From NCBI GenBank assembly GCA_965373045.1, contig CBDVEQ010000027.1:1-18463 (forward strand): a stretch of 18,463 nt of DNA. The letters are read 5' to 3'. This stretch comes from DAOVDI01 sp965373045. GTDB lineage: Bacteria; Acidobacteriota; Aminicenantia; Aminicenantales; Aminicenantaceae. Below are positions 1 to 8,645 of this stretch, piece by piece. Both the position numbers and the translations under genes were made by a program. Below the pieces are notes generated by a model, which had not been told where the DNA came from, ran no database searches, and saw only the letters and a list, made by a program, of their open reading frames with translations. Each line of letters starts with the position of its first letter. Position 1 is the first letter of the stretch.

Positions 1-1116
1 AGATTGATCTTATTTTTTCTTATTTTTTCTGTTTTAACAATCTTCTTTGTCTATGCCCAGGAAATAAAAACTAAACAACAAAATGGGGTAATTATCGTTC
101 ATAATCCTAAAAAGCCTGTGCAGCTTCCAGGAATACTTTCAGAATTGATTTTAACTGAAGATCTCCGCATCGGCATAGAAAGCGGTGATGAAAATTATAT
201 GTTTTCTTCAATAAACTCGGTTCAAGTGGATAAAGACGAAGACATCATAGTCTTTGATGGGAAAGAAGTTTGTATAAAGGTCTTTAATAAGAATGGTAGG
301 TATCTTAGAAAAATCGGCAAGAAAGGCCAAGGTCCAAAAGAGATTCAATCACCGTCAAGAATCCATTTGGCCGGAGGAAAATACATCACGATAATGGATC
401 GAGGGAATAACCGGTTCTCGTACTACTCCAAAGATGGAGAATGCATCAAAGAAATCCGTACTGGAAAATATCGACCATTTAAGGCTTTGGCTGATTCCAG
501 AGGAAATATTTATGGATATGTCCTGATCTTAGGAGATAAGGTAACAGTTGATTTGATCAAATTCGATCAAGATTTCAAGCCCATAATGACAATTATATCA
601 ATAGAAATGCCTAAGATACCACCCCCTCCGGATTTAATGGAGCTTCTTCCTTTTCAAGTGATTGAAAAAGACTCCTTAATTTGGGCCAGAACTTATAAAT
701 ATGAATTGAATATTCTTAACAGGGATGGAAAATTGGTAAAGCGAATTTTAAAGGATTATGATCCTATAAAAATAACTAAAGAAAATTTAGTACGAGAGTA
801 TAAAAGGAGATACCCGGACCGGACTTTGCCTACCCAAGTTATTAAAATTCCTGCTCATTGGCCTAAGTATTACCCTATTTTCTATTATTTCCTATGTGAT
901 GATGAAGGAAGGATATATGTTCGTACCTATGAAAGAGACAAGCATGATAATATCTATTATGATGTATTCGATTCACAGGGAAGATATTTCGCGAAGTTTT
1001 CTCATCCTGATAATGAAATGATAACTGTAATAAAGAATAAAAAGGCATATTGCATAATCAAAGCAAACGAACAAGGAATACCATTGATCAAACGCTACAC
1101 AATGGAATGGAAATAA
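1..1116 (+). CDS. 6-bladed beta-propeller exported protein, 5' partial
   Basis: The frame is open from the first base of the window, so the true start probably lies just outside it; the first possible start inside is a TTG at 4. The N-terminus is a hydrophobic signal-peptide stretch ending near VYAQE, so the protein is probably exported. The body (about 370 residues) has propeller-like repeats: short strands with D-x-G/N-G turns, for example FNKNGRYLRKIGKKGQGP, then YYSKDGECIKEI, LNRDGKLVKRI and FDSQGRYFAKF. The GxGxGP-type loop is typical of the 6-bladed beta-propeller (NHL-like) proteins that are abundant in Aminicenantes and Bacteroidota. Their molecular function is usually unknown; binding or scaffolding outside the inner membrane is an inference. 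A remnant of a paralogue follows directly downstream. The family call is fairly sure; the role is unknown. Confidence 0.75.
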   Translation, partial: RLILFFLIFSVLTIFFVYAQEIKTKQQNGVIIVHNPKKPVQLPGILSELILTEDLRIGIESGDENYMFSSINSVQVDKDEDIIVFDGKEVCIKVFNKNGRYLRKIGKKGQGPKEIQSPSRIHLAGGKYITIMDRGNNRFSYYSKDGECIKEIRTGKYRPFKALADSRGNIYGYVLILGDKVTVDLIKFDQDFKPIMTIISIEMPKIPPPPDLMELLPFQVIEKDSLIWARTYKYELNILNRDGKLVKRILKDYDPIKITKENLVREYKRRYPDRTLPTQVIKIPAHWPKYYPIFYYFLCDDEGRIYVRTYERDKHDNIYYDVFDSQGRYFAKFSHPDNEMITVIKNKKAYCIIKANEQGIPLIKRYTMEWK

Positions 1117-1489
1117 TCCAGTATCAAGAAAACTCACTCAAACAGAGATTGATGAATTTAAACCAAAGAAGCCAAACTCAAGATATGTGATTGATATACC
1201 AAAAAATGTGCCCTATATTGCTGACTTGTTTATCTTAGATAATGATTATTTACTAGTAGTAACATTTGAGAGTAGAGATGAAGATGAATTTTTATTAGGA
1301 GATGTGTTTGATAAGAAGGGAATCTATAGAGCATGTGTACAAATCCCAAAGTATTATAGATGGAATTTCCTCTTGGCACCAAGCAAAAGCGGAGCTATCT
1401 ATAAAAACGGATATTTTTATACTATTGAATCTGACAAGTATGAAGAAAATTTCTGGATGAAACGGTATATAATAAAAACAAACATTTGA
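1088..1489 (+). pseudogene. C-terminal remnant of a second beta-propeller protein
   Basis: This frame has no stop from 1088 to the TGA before 1490 and overlaps the last codons of the upstream gene in another frame. There is no ATG near its beginning; the first usable start is a GTG at 1187 with no ribosome binding site. The product resembles the C-terminal end of the preceding propeller protein: VIDIPKNVP matches VIKIPAHWP, GDVFDKKGIYRACVQIP matches YDVFDSQGRYFAKFSHP, and both end with a KRY motif. Only the last 100 to 130 residues are present, so roughly the first two thirds of a normal copy are missing. The simplest reading is a tandem duplicate that lost its 5' part by deletion or recombination with its neighbour. 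Expression from the GTG as a short protein cannot be excluded. Confidence 0.6.
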
Positions 1490-1548
1490 TTTCCAAGACA
1501 AGAAGGATATAACAGATAAAATAATAACTGTTTTTGTTCTTGAAAGAA

Positions 1549-1779
1549 ATGGAAGCTTTAGGAGCAATATTAATAATAATTGGGTTCCTTTTTGGCAGTT
1601 TTTTAGATGTGGCGATATTGTCTACTCCTGGCGCATTTATTCGCTGGATGATTTCAGGAAGGAAAAATTCGTTTAAGGAATTCTACAAAAAACGGTTATT
1701 TATGAATTACTTTTTGGGATTAACAACAGTATTAGTTTTGTATATTGTCATCATCTTATTTGTAAAGTTATTTACGTAA
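1549..1779 (+). CDS. small membrane protein, two predicted helices
   Basis: A 76-residue product from the ATG at 1549; a TTG at 1534 would add five residues. Two strongly hydrophobic segments (about residues 5-25 and 52-73) flank a basic loop (SGRKNSFKEFYKKR), so it is probably an inner-membrane hairpin protein with the loop in the cytoplasm. The ribosome binding site is poor: a GAAAGA lies directly against the ATG with almost no spacing. The gene sits in the AT-rich stretch after the propeller remnant and is convergent with the kinase gene. I do not recognise the family. The clean hydrophobicity pattern argues for a real gene, but it could be chance or part of the decayed neighbourhood. Confidence 0.5.
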   Translation: MEALGAILIIIGFLFGSFLDVAILSTPGAFIRWMISGRKNSFKEFYKKRLFMNYFLGLTTVLVLYIVIILFVKLFT

Positions 1780-1868
1780 AAAGGCCTACAAGAATCACGG
1801 CTATTATATATTTTTTCATTCCTAAAAATTGTATTGTAGTATCTCATATTTTACGTTATCAGCTTCAG

Positions 1869-1896
1869 ACTCTATTATATTTATTATATATAGAGT
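1869..1896. terminator. AT-rich hairpin between convergent genes
   Basis: ACTCTAT (1869-1875) pairs with ATAGAGT (1890-1896), and ATAT/ATAT can extend the stem inward past one bulged T. It lies between the converging small membrane gene and the kinase gene, where a two-way terminator is expected. There is no good T-run on either side, so this is a weak call. Confidence 0.3.
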
Positions 1897-1959
1897 TTCA
1901 GTATCTTTTAGGAAGTCACTCTGGCAGTAAACTCCAGATAATCGCGGTTTTAAGAGAGT

Positions 1960-4485
1960 TCATTTTTCCAGGCCCATTTTTTTCAGCAGTGCTATAAATC
2001 TTGGGTCTGAGCGAATGCTGTCAAGAATTGGGAGTACTTTGAGAGATGACATCCAATGGTCGCGTTCATCATAAGCCTTTTCTAACCATTCGAATGCCTG
2101 ATCTTTCTGGCCAAGGCCCACATAAATTAATGATATACACAAAGGTGAGACATAACTGTGCTTTGATAGCTCAATCACCTCGTTGAGTATCTTCTTTGCT
2201 TCATCTTTCTTTCCCGAAAGCGAATATATAACTCCGAGAAACACAGTTATTAGTGAATCATCGTCACCCGAAAGGGTTTGCGCCTTTTGAAGCTCAGCGA
2301 TTGCTTCATCATACATTTCCTTTCCTGTATACGCCAGCCCGAGAAAAAGATGAGCCACAATATAGTTTGGGTCCATTTCGAGAGCCTTCTGGAATTCCTC
2401 AATTGCCTGATCGTACTGACGCGCACTAATGAAATTAATCCCTAAATCCGCACCTATTATGGGCGAGAGAGGATCAAGCTCCTGAGCTTGTTTATTCTCT
2501 GCGATGGACTCATCGTGCCTCCCCCTTGCCCCTAAATATCCAGCATACCACTGATGAGCTGTTGCATAGCTTGGGTTGAGCTCAATAGCTCGCCTGTATT
2601 CTCTCTCTGCACCTTTCCAGTCCCAATCGTAATTCTCTTTAACCATTGCTAGCGAGTTATGAGCTTCGGCGAGAGTTTCATCCATTTCCAGTGCTTTTTC
2701 TGCTGCTGCCTTTGCTTTTGGGAAAGCTTCTTTGGGAGGGAGATAATCATAGTACCCAAGGAGATTGTAATAGTCAGCAATTCCTGTATAAGCCAAAGCA
2801 TAGGCCGGATCTTTTTCAATTGCCTCTTGGAAGTACTCTAAGCTTTTCTGATATCCCTCTTCTGTTCTTTTGTTCCAGAAATAACGGCCTTTCAAATATA
2901 AGTTATATGCTTCAAGATTTTCGGTATAGCGCTTGACTAATAAAGCTTTTTCCTTGTCTATAAGCTCGATTCTTAGCGCTTCAGTAATTGCTTTTGAGAT
3001 TTCATCCTGGATGTCAAAAATACTTGCAAGTTTTCGATCATAAGTTTCAGCCCAGAGGTGAAAACCGTCTTCCATATTGATCAGCTGAGCGTTAATACGG
3101 ATTTTGTCCTTTTCTTTTTGGATACTTCCTTCAAGCACTGTTGCCACACTTAACTCTTGACCAATTTCTTTGATATCTTTATCTGAATTTTTATATCGCA
3201 TCACTGAAGTCCTGGAAATCACTTTTAATTCATTGATTCCGGAGAGTTTTGTAATGATATCATCGGTCATCCCATCACAGAAATATTCTTGATCTTTCTG
3301 TGGACTTAAATCTGCAAACGGGAGCACAGCAATAGAGTCTTTCCATTTTGGCATACTGATTGTTTCTGCTTTAGGCTTTTCTGTTTTCAGAATTCGGCCA
3401 AAAAATAAATATCCAGCTACTATGATTATGCCAAACAAAATAATGATTCCCGGAATTACAAAAGATTGAAAACGCTTTTTTGGGATTTCTGCTTCAGGTT
3501 TTTTCTTAGGAAAAACCTCCTCTGTAGCGGGTATCTCTATCTCATTTAATTCAGAAAGAAGCTCCTTTGTCCCTTGGTACCTCTTCTCCTTTTCTTTCTC
3601 CATGCACTTAAGGATCAAACGGCTGAGATCATCAGGAATTTGAGCATTGATTTTTCGGGGGTCCGGAGGTTCTTCGCTCTTGTGTTTCATGGCTATGCTT
3701 AAGGATGTTTCTCCTTCAAACGGCACCCTGCCAGTTGCCATCTCAAAAATAATTATTCCCAGAGAATAAATGTCAGAGCGTTGGTCAGTCTTCTTCCCCT
3801 CCACTTGCTCCGGAGACATGTACTCTGGTGTTCCGATCATCATTCCTTCTCTTGTTATATTCTTTGCCTTAAGGGAGCGGGCTATGCCGAAATCCATGAT
3901 TCGGACATTTCCTTCCCTGTCTATCATGATGTTGCTGGGTTTCAAATCACGATGTACGACTCCTTTTCTGTGAGCCTCGGCAAGTCCTTCGCAGACTTGT
4001 TTGGCTATACTGACAGTTTTTTCTACAGGTATTTTCCCTATTCTTTTTATCAAGCTTCTTAAATCTTCACCAGTGACATATTCCATGGTGATGTATGGCG
4101 TTCCTTCTTCTTCATTGAAGTCATACATCCTGCAGACATTCCTGTGAGATATTTCCCGGGCAAGTTTCAGCTCATTTCGGAAGCGTTCGATAGTTTTCTT
4201 CTCAGCAGCGATTTCAGGTTTTATAAGTTTGAGTGCTACTTCTTCATTTATCTTCTTATCCTCAACCCTGTAGACCTCGCCCATACCGCCTTTCCCAAGC
4301 TCTTCGATGATTTCGTATCTTCCCGCAAATGTAGTCCCTCTGGTTAATTCTTTAATGGGTATTTCTAAAGTCTTAGTATGGGAGACAGAGATTTTCTCTG
4401 GAGAGAGAAGAGGGGTAGCACAATTACTGCAAAAACTTGCTGTATCTGTATTCTCTGAATGACACTTAGGACATTTATTACCCAT
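1960..4485 (-). CDS. Zinc-ribbon Ser/Thr protein kinase with TolB-like domain and TPRs
   Basis: An 841-residue membrane signalling protein. An N-terminal zinc ribbon uses C5, C8, C19 and C22. A Hanks-type (PknB-like) kinase spans about 55-315: glycine loop GKGGMG 64-69, ATP-anchoring K86, HRDLKPSN with catalytic D180, DFG 198-200 and SPE 224-226, so it should be active. One membrane helix is at about 342-362. A TolB-like domain (about 383-505, beginning SIAVLPFADLSP, as seen in adenylate-cyclase-like TPR proteins) follows, then TPR repeats from about 545 to 830. If the kinase is cytoplasmic, the TolB-like/TPR half would be periplasmic; that topology is inferred. The ATG at 4485 is preceded by AAGGGA at good spacing and by a strong promoter. 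The architecture is common in Acidobacteriota and Aminicenantes; the ligand and phosphorylation targets are unknown. It is separated from the MFS gene by 239 bases. Confidence 0.93.
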   Translation of the reverse strand: MGNKCPKCHSENTDTASFCSNCATPLLSPEKISVSHTKTLEIPIKELTRGTTFAGRYEIIEELGKGGMGEVYRVEDKKINEEVALKLIKPEIAAEKKTIERFRNELKLAREISHRNVCRMYDFNEEEGTPYITMEYVTGEDLRSLIKRIGKIPVEKTVSIAKQVCEGLAEAHRKGVVHRDLKPSNIMIDREGNVRIMDFGIARSLKAKNITREGMMIGTPEYMSPEQVEGKKTDQRSDIYSLGIIIFEMATGRVPFEGETSLSIAMKHKSEEPPDPRKINAQIPDDLSRLILKCMEKEKEKRYQGTKELLSELNEIEIPATEEVFPKKKPEAEIPKKRFQSFVIPGIIILFGIIIVAGYLFFGRILKTEKPKAETISMPKWKDSIAVLPFADLSPQKDQEYFCDGMTDDIITKLSGINELKVISRTSVMRYKNSDKDIKEIGQELSVATVLEGSIQKEKDKIRINAQLINMEDGFHLWAETYDRKLASIFDIQDEISKAITEALRIELIDKEKALLVKRYTENLEAYNLYLKGRYFWNKRTEEGYQKSLEYFQEAIEKDPAYALAYTGIADYYNLLGYYDYLPPKEAFPKAKAAAEKALEMDETLAEAHNSLAMVKENYDWDWKGAEREYRRAIELNPSYATAHQWYAGYLGARGRHDESIAENKQAQELDPLSPIIGADLGINFISARQYDQAIEEFQKALEMDPNYIVAHLFLGLAYTGKEMYDEAIAELQKAQTLSGDDDSLITVFLGVIYSLSGKKDEAKKILNEVIELSKHSYVSPLCISLIYVGLGQKDQAFEWLEKAYDERDHWMSSLKVLPILDSIRSDPRFIALLKKMGLEK

Positions 4486-4552
4486 TATTGTCCCTTCTGT
4501 TAAACATAAGAATTTGCTAAATTTAGGCCCTTTTATCTCCTATACTGCCAAT

Positions 4553-4580
4553 ACTATATAGAAGAATCATATCCTGTCAA
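4553..4580 (-). promoter_or_regulatory. sigma70-type promoter of the kinase gene
   Basis: On the minus strand TTGACA (4580-4575) is followed after 16 bases by TATAGT (4558-4553). The -35 is a perfect match and the -10 is 5 of 6. It would start transcription about 60 bases upstream of the kinase ATG. Called by pattern only. Confidence 0.6.
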
Positions 4581-4724
4581 TAAGGAATCCTCTAGCCTGA
4601 ATTATGGTCTACACAGACTATCTCTCCCTTTAGAAATATTCGCCGGCAAAAGACTGGCCCACGGTTCTCAACGGGAATCAGACTCCCCATCATCGATTCA
4701 TATCTGGATTATCAATGCGGATGA

Positions 4725-5939
4725 TTATACTGCAGCAGCTTCTTTTGCTTTTTTGGCCCTTGTTTGAAAAATGACTGCTGCTGCTGTTATGAGAAGGGAA
4801 AGAGCGGCCAGGAAGAGAAACGTCATTTCATACGATCCGGTTTTATCCCTGATCAGGCCGGACAGATAGGGGCCGAAAAACATGCCCATCCCCGAAACCA
4901 TCCCAAGGATGCCAAATCCTACACCCAGATCCTTTGGTGGCAGATTTTTGGAGAGATAGGAAAAAACGGGTGTGGGGACTAACGCCACGGCTACAGCCAT
5001 AACGGCCATTGGAGGTATAAAACTCGTCGCCCTGGAAACAAAAACAAGCGAAAAAGCCAGAATGGATCCCCCTACTCCTATAAAAATGCCGTTGCAGTTG
5101 AATTTATCGATCAAACGGCCGATGATCGGGCTTAAGACTAAAGAACCCCACATGAGCAGACTCGTGAGAAAACCCGCATGCCCGATGGTTTCTCCTTTGG
5201 AAATGAAAAAATCAGGCGCAAATGTCGAAAAAGATATGACCGCGGCATTAAACAAAAGCCAGCTCAAAGCGGCCATCCAAACTAGACCGGCGATGTACAA
5301 GACATTAGAGAATATGTTTTTTCCTTCCTGCTTGTTTGGAGCTTCTTTCTGCGGCAAATTCGGTGCAGATTTAAAAAGAAAAAGAAATACCACGAGCCCT
5401 AAAAGGCTTATGGCCGTTGTGATGAACACCGGCATTCTCCAGCCCGCTTGTGCTCCCAATTTACCGAAAGTCGAAAAACAGATGATCGAACCAACGGGCA
5501 TCGCCGTATTGTAGATGCCCATCGCCGAACCCACTTCACGGCCATGGAACCATTGAGAAAGGATTTTTGCAGCCACAATGGTCAGGGTTACAGCACCAGC
5601 TCCGGCAACAGTTCTACCAAGCCCGGCCAGAACAAATGTGCGGCTTAATGCAAAAGTCAGCATCCCGGCAATGACGAGGGAAAGCGAGAAAAGGCCGACC
5701 TTATAAGTTCCCCACCTATCGGAGAGAAGGCCTGCCAGAATCGCTAAAAAAATGGACGGCAGCGTGAAAAGGCTCATTAGAAGCCCGGCCTGGGCGTGGG
5801 ACAGTTTAAAATTCGCGATAATCGCAGGAAGGATGGGGGGCAAAAACTGCAGCGTGAAGGCAAACACCAGCATGCAGATGTAGACCATAACCAAGATCAC
5901 CCAGCGGTATTTGGTATTTGATTGATTTATTCCTGCCAT
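4725..5939 (-). CDS. MFS transporter, CynX/NarK-like
   Basis: A 404-residue inner-membrane protein with about 12 hydrophobic segments in two halves separated by a charged central loop (about 190-210, rich in K, E and Q). The motif-A region GLLSDRWGTYK (70-80) lies in the loop between helices 2 and 3, as in the major facilitator superfamily. GREVGSAMGIYNTAMPVGS (133-151) resembles the corresponding stretch of cyanate/nitrate-type and OFA-type transporters. Substrate cannot be read from the sequence; a small organic or inorganic anion is a guess. The start is the ATG at 5939, but I see no Shine-Dalgarno sequence before it, so initiation may be weak or the start may differ. It lies 81 bases downstream of the unknown 278-residue gene on the same strand. 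Fold confident, substrate unknown. Confidence 0.88.
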   Translation of the reverse strand: MAGINQSNTKYRWVILVMVYICMLVFAFTLQFLPPILPAIIANFKLSHAQAGLLMSLFTLPSIFLAILAGLLSDRWGTYKVGLFSLSLVIAGMLTFALSRTFVLAGLGRTVAGAGAVTLTIVAAKILSQWFHGREVGSAMGIYNTAMPVGSIICFSTFGKLGAQAGWRMPVFITTAISLLGLVVFLFLFKSAPNLPQKEAPNKQEGKNIFSNVLYIAGLVWMAALSWLLFNAAVISFSTFAPDFFISKGETIGHAGFLTSLLMWGSLVLSPIIGRLIDKFNCNGIFIGVGGSILAFSLVFVSRATSFIPPMAVMAVAVALVPTPVFSYLSKNLPPKDLGVGFGILGMVSGMGMFFGPYLSGLIRDKTGSYEMTFLFLAALSLLITAAAVIFQTRAKKAKEAAAV

Positions 5940-6020
5940 GCTAAGAAAATTTTCGTATTTAGCCGAGTTTATTCACAAAAAATCTATAGCATTAAGTCTG
6001 ATTATAAGCTGCTTTAGGAA

Positions 6021-6857
6021 TTAATTTATGAATGCTTTAATATATTTTAAATTTAAGAGACGCGACCAAGCTTCATAGTTAATTTTCATGTTAACTTCTG
6101 ATGATAACTGATCTAAACAAATCTTAAGCTTTTCTGAATTAGTTAGAATATCTTCCCTTTTTTGTGATTTCTTAATCCAGATAAAATCTTCATAGAATAT
6201 ATTTTTCAGCATTTTTTCTCTGACATCTGATTTTGCAATTGGAAGATTGGTTTCCGGTGCAGATAAGAACATCAAGGCAATGCGCATAAAGTCAGTACAG
6301 GTTTCGTGTTTTTGAATAGCTTCTCCTTTCCATTCTTTTAGCCCTTTTTCCCGAATCTCCTGAGTCCAGTCCAGAATTTTAGGAACCCAATAATCAAAAG
6401 TTAAGCTGATTTTCTTATAAAGCGAAGGCATTTCTTCCGCATATGTAAAAAATCCTATCTTTTTAGCGGAAACCATAATTATTTCCGCAAAATCCTGAGG
6501 CAGCTCATCAGGTTCAAAATTTACCTTATGACCGGCGTGGAATATTCTGCATATATCGGCAATTTGCAAGAAGATTTTTTTGGTTTCATTTTGCCTCTCT
6601 TTGGGCATAGCTTTCACTGTTCGTAAAGTGATGTTGGTACAACTTTTATCGTTTTCTCTGGCTTTGTAATATGTTTCCCAAAGCTCTTTCATCATTTCAA
6701 AAGTCCATAGCAAATCAGACGGATTTGCCATTTTATTAAAAAACTGACTGAACTTATTTGCTGCATATTTCCAATCCGAGACATTTTCTGCCGTTTCTTT
6801 AACTTCTGTGACATTGTCTGTAATCGCCTTAATAAATGCAGGATCGATTTTATTCAT
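6021..6857 (-). CDS. Hypothetical protein of unknown family, 278 aa
   Basis: I do not recognise this protein. It lacks a signal peptide and membrane segments, so it is probably cytoplasmic. It looks mostly alpha-helical: amphipathic stretches without Gly-rich turns, for example DLLWTFEMMKELWETYYKA (49-67). Three of its cysteines are C73, C103 and one near 192; they do not form a CxxC motif. It is rich in Lys, Glu, Trp and Phe. The ATG at 6857 is well supported: AAGGAGG lies about six bases upstream. It is divergent from the FadL-like gene across a 233-base region and lies upstream of the MFS gene on the same strand, possibly co-transcribed with it. Real gene very likely; no function assigned. 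Confidence 0.8.
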   Translation of the reverse strand: MNKIDPAFIKAITDNVTEVKETAENVSDWKYAANKFSQFFNKMANPSDLLWTFEMMKELWETYYKARENDKSCTNITLRTVKAMPKERQNETKKIFLQIADICRIFHAGHKVNFEPDELPQDFAEIIMVSAKKIGFFTYAEEMPSLYKKISLTFDYWVPKILDWTQEIREKGLKEWKGEAIQKHETCTDFMRIALMFLSAPETNLPIAKSDVREKMLKNIFYEDFIWIKKSQKREDILTNSEKLKICLDQLSSEVNMKINYEAWSRLLNLKYIKAFIN

Positions 6858-7009
6858 TTTTCCTCCTTCTTTGTCAATCCAAAAAAATTCTATATGAAAA
6901 AAATAATAGATACAACTAGGAATAAAATACAGACGGAAACATCAAGATAAGCAGTCCGATACAAGAGAAAATATGTTTCGATCACCTTAAAAATTATAAA
7001 AAAACACGC

Positions 7010-7038
7010 TTGAAATCCGTGTGAAATAATTATATGAT
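7010..7038 (+). promoter_or_regulatory. sigma70-type promoter of the FadL-like gene
   Basis: TTGAAA (7010-7015), a 17-base spacer and TATGAT (7033-7038), both 5 of 6 to consensus. A start near 7045 would give a leader of about 46 bases that includes the GGAGGAGG at 7079-7086. This placement supports the ATG at 7091 and not the upstream TTG at 7034, which would lie inside the -10 box. Confidence 0.6.
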
Positions 7039-7090
7039 AGCCGAAATTAACATTGTTTTTGCAAAAAAGCAAAAAAATGGAGGAGGCAAA

Positions 7091-8431
7091 ATGAAAAAAA
7101 GTCTTATTTTTGCAGTGCTTGTTTTATGTATTGTTCCCATGACATTCGGTCAAATTGTGACCAATGGAAACCAGAGTGTCCAGTATATCCGTATGATGTC
7201 ACGCAACGCATCCACGGATATCGATGCCGTCTACTTCAATCCTGCGGGTTTGACCCAGATGAAAAACGGCTTTCATCTAGCCCTGCACAATCAAACGATC
7301 TTCCAGAAAAAGACCGTTGAGAACAGCTATCCCCTGCTCAATGAAGCGACCTATGTCGGGGATGTAAACGTCCCGATATTCCCCAATATCTACGCGGTTT
7401 ATAAAAAAGACAAGCTCGCCTTGTTCTTTGGTTTCGGCCCCAATGCCGGAGGAGGAACAGCGGATTTTAAAACCGGACTGCCCTCTTTTGAGACCTCGAT
7501 CTCCAATCTGCCGGCATTATTAACCTTAATGGGACTACCGACAACGGCTTATTCCGTAGATCTCGCCTTTAAAGGCAGTTCCATATATTTGGGAGTTCAA
7601 GCAGGTGCATCTTATGCTCTCAGCGATATGTTCTCTGTTTCGGCGGGTATTCGCTTCATAAAAGCAACCAACACCTATGAAGGCTCCATCAAGAATATCA
7701 TGATCAATCCCATGCACCCTTTACTCAATCCTACCAGTGCTATGCTGCCGGCCGCTCAGTTCTTCACCACGATTGGACAGCCTGCCTATGCAGCCATGAC
7801 CGGAGACGCGGCAGTCAACGCCAAACAGACCGGAACCGCCATCCAGCCGATCCTGGGCCTATTTTTTAAGCCGACTGAAAAACTAAGTATCGGCCTCCGT
7901 TATGAATTCAACGGCAGCCTGGAATTGGAAAACGACACCTCAGTTGATGACACCGGCATGTTCCCGGACGGAGTAAAAGTACACAGCGACATCCCGGCTA
8001 TCTTATCTATCGGGCTGGGATACGAGCTTGCACCCAACCTTAGGGTTAATGTATCCGGCAATTACTTTTTCGAAAAACAGGCGGATTTAGAAGGCGCGGA
8101 AGATCTGATCGACAAAAACTCCTATAATTTTTCGGTAGGACTCGAATACAAGGTAACCAAGAAGTTTCTCCTCAGTACCGGATTCGAGGTTAATAAGATA
8201 AGCGTAAGTGATAATTACCAATCAGACCTCAGTCACGAGATTTCCAGCAGTCAGATTGGATTCGGCGGGCAGTACAAATTATCCCAGAATCTTGATCTAG
8301 ATTTCGGCAGTATCTTAGTGATTTATTCCGATGCGGACAAGACGATCATCTCTCCTCTTGTAGGACCGTATACGGAAAAATATACACGCACATCCTTGGT
8401 TTTCGCCTTTGGTTTAGGATATCAGTTTTAA
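7091..8431 (+). CDS. OMPP1/FadL/TodX-family outer-membrane protein
   Basis: 446 residues from the ATG at 7091, which follows a strong GGAGGAGG ribosome binding site. A signal peptide (about 1-20, MKKSLIFAVL then a hydrophobic core, likely cut after MTFG) leads to a mature protein with the hallmark NPAGL at 50-54 in the N-terminal plug region. The rest shows alternating beta strands with aromatic ends, and the protein ends in GYQF with a terminal Phe as recognised by the BAM complex. The family forms 14-strand barrels that pass hydrophobic compounds such as long-chain fatty acids or aromatics across the outer membrane. The substrate here is unknown; no fatty-acid degradation genes are nearby. 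Length is normal for the family. It indicates a Gram-negative envelope. Confidence 0.88.
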   Translation: MKKSLIFAVLVLCIVPMTFGQIVTNGNQSVQYIRMMSRNASTDIDAVYFNPAGLTQMKNGFHLALHNQTIFQKKTVENSYPLLNEATYVGDVNVPIFPNIYAVYKKDKLALFFGFGPNAGGGTADFKTGLPSFETSISNLPALLTLMGLPTTAYSVDLAFKGSSIYLGVQAGASYALSDMFSVSAGIRFIKATNTYEGSIKNIMINPMHPLLNPTSAMLPAAQFFTTIGQPAYAAMTGDAAVNAKQTGTAIQPILGLFFKPTEKLSIGLRYEFNGSLELENDTSVDDTGMFPDGVKVHSDIPAILSIGLGYELAPNLRVNVSGNYFFEKQADLEGAEDLIDKNSYNFSVGLEYKVTKKFLLSTGFEVNKISVSDNYQSDLSHEISSSQIGFGGQYKLSQNLDLDFGSILVIYSDADKTIISPLVGPYTEKYTRTSLVFAFGLGYQF

Positions 8432-8519
8432 AGACAGAACTACCGCCTGAAAGTTTTTTAATTCAAGCAGCAGAAGTGTGCCCTTCAGAAGTAACTTTCT
8501 GTGTACTCAGGCAATTCCA

Positions 8520-8525
8520 TATAAT
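8520..8525 (+). promoter_or_regulatory. possible -10 box for the DUF362 operon
   Basis: A perfect TATAAT about 120 bases upstream of the DUF362 start. The matching -35 position (8497-8502, TTCTGT) is poor. Upstream, GCCTGA (8445-8450) and TCAGGC (8507-8512), with AAAGTT and AACTTT inside them, could pair after the FadL-like gene. Weak call. Confidence 0.3.
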
Positions 8526-8555
8526 ATATTTAGTGGATGAGTGACCTGTTTTCAT

Positions 8556-8586
8556 ATTTCCACCCTCTGAGCTGCTGCTTCAACAA
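8556..8586 (+). repeat. 31-bp direct repeat, copy 1
   Basis: This 31-base segment (begins ATTTCCACCCTCTGAGC, ends CAACAA) recurs in the same orientation at 11635-11665 with a single T/A difference. It is non-coding and lies 59 bases upstream of the DUF362 start. The similarity stops sharply at both ends. Confidence 0.9.
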
Positions 8587-8645
8587 AAGTGTCTTGCCTG
8601 ACCTCCCCTCTTCTTTTATACTGGGATAAAAAGAAAGGAGCAATC

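Noticed and set aside
1920..1938. TCTGG/CCAGA hairpin as kinase terminator
   Set aside because: Short stem with a bulge and no T-run in the minus-strand direction.
4972..5514. 180-codon plus-strand frame within the MFS gene
   Set aside because: Antisense shadow; the minus-strand product has clear transporter helices and motif A.
7034..7090. Upstream TTG start for the FadL-like protein
   Set aside because: It lies in the likely -10 box and would put a charged segment ahead of the signal peptide; the ATG at 7091 has a strong ribosome binding site.
8589..8645. 19-codon N-terminal extension of the DUF362 protein
   Set aside because: No ribosome binding site; the ATG at 8646 has AAAGGAG and gives a normal Tat signal.
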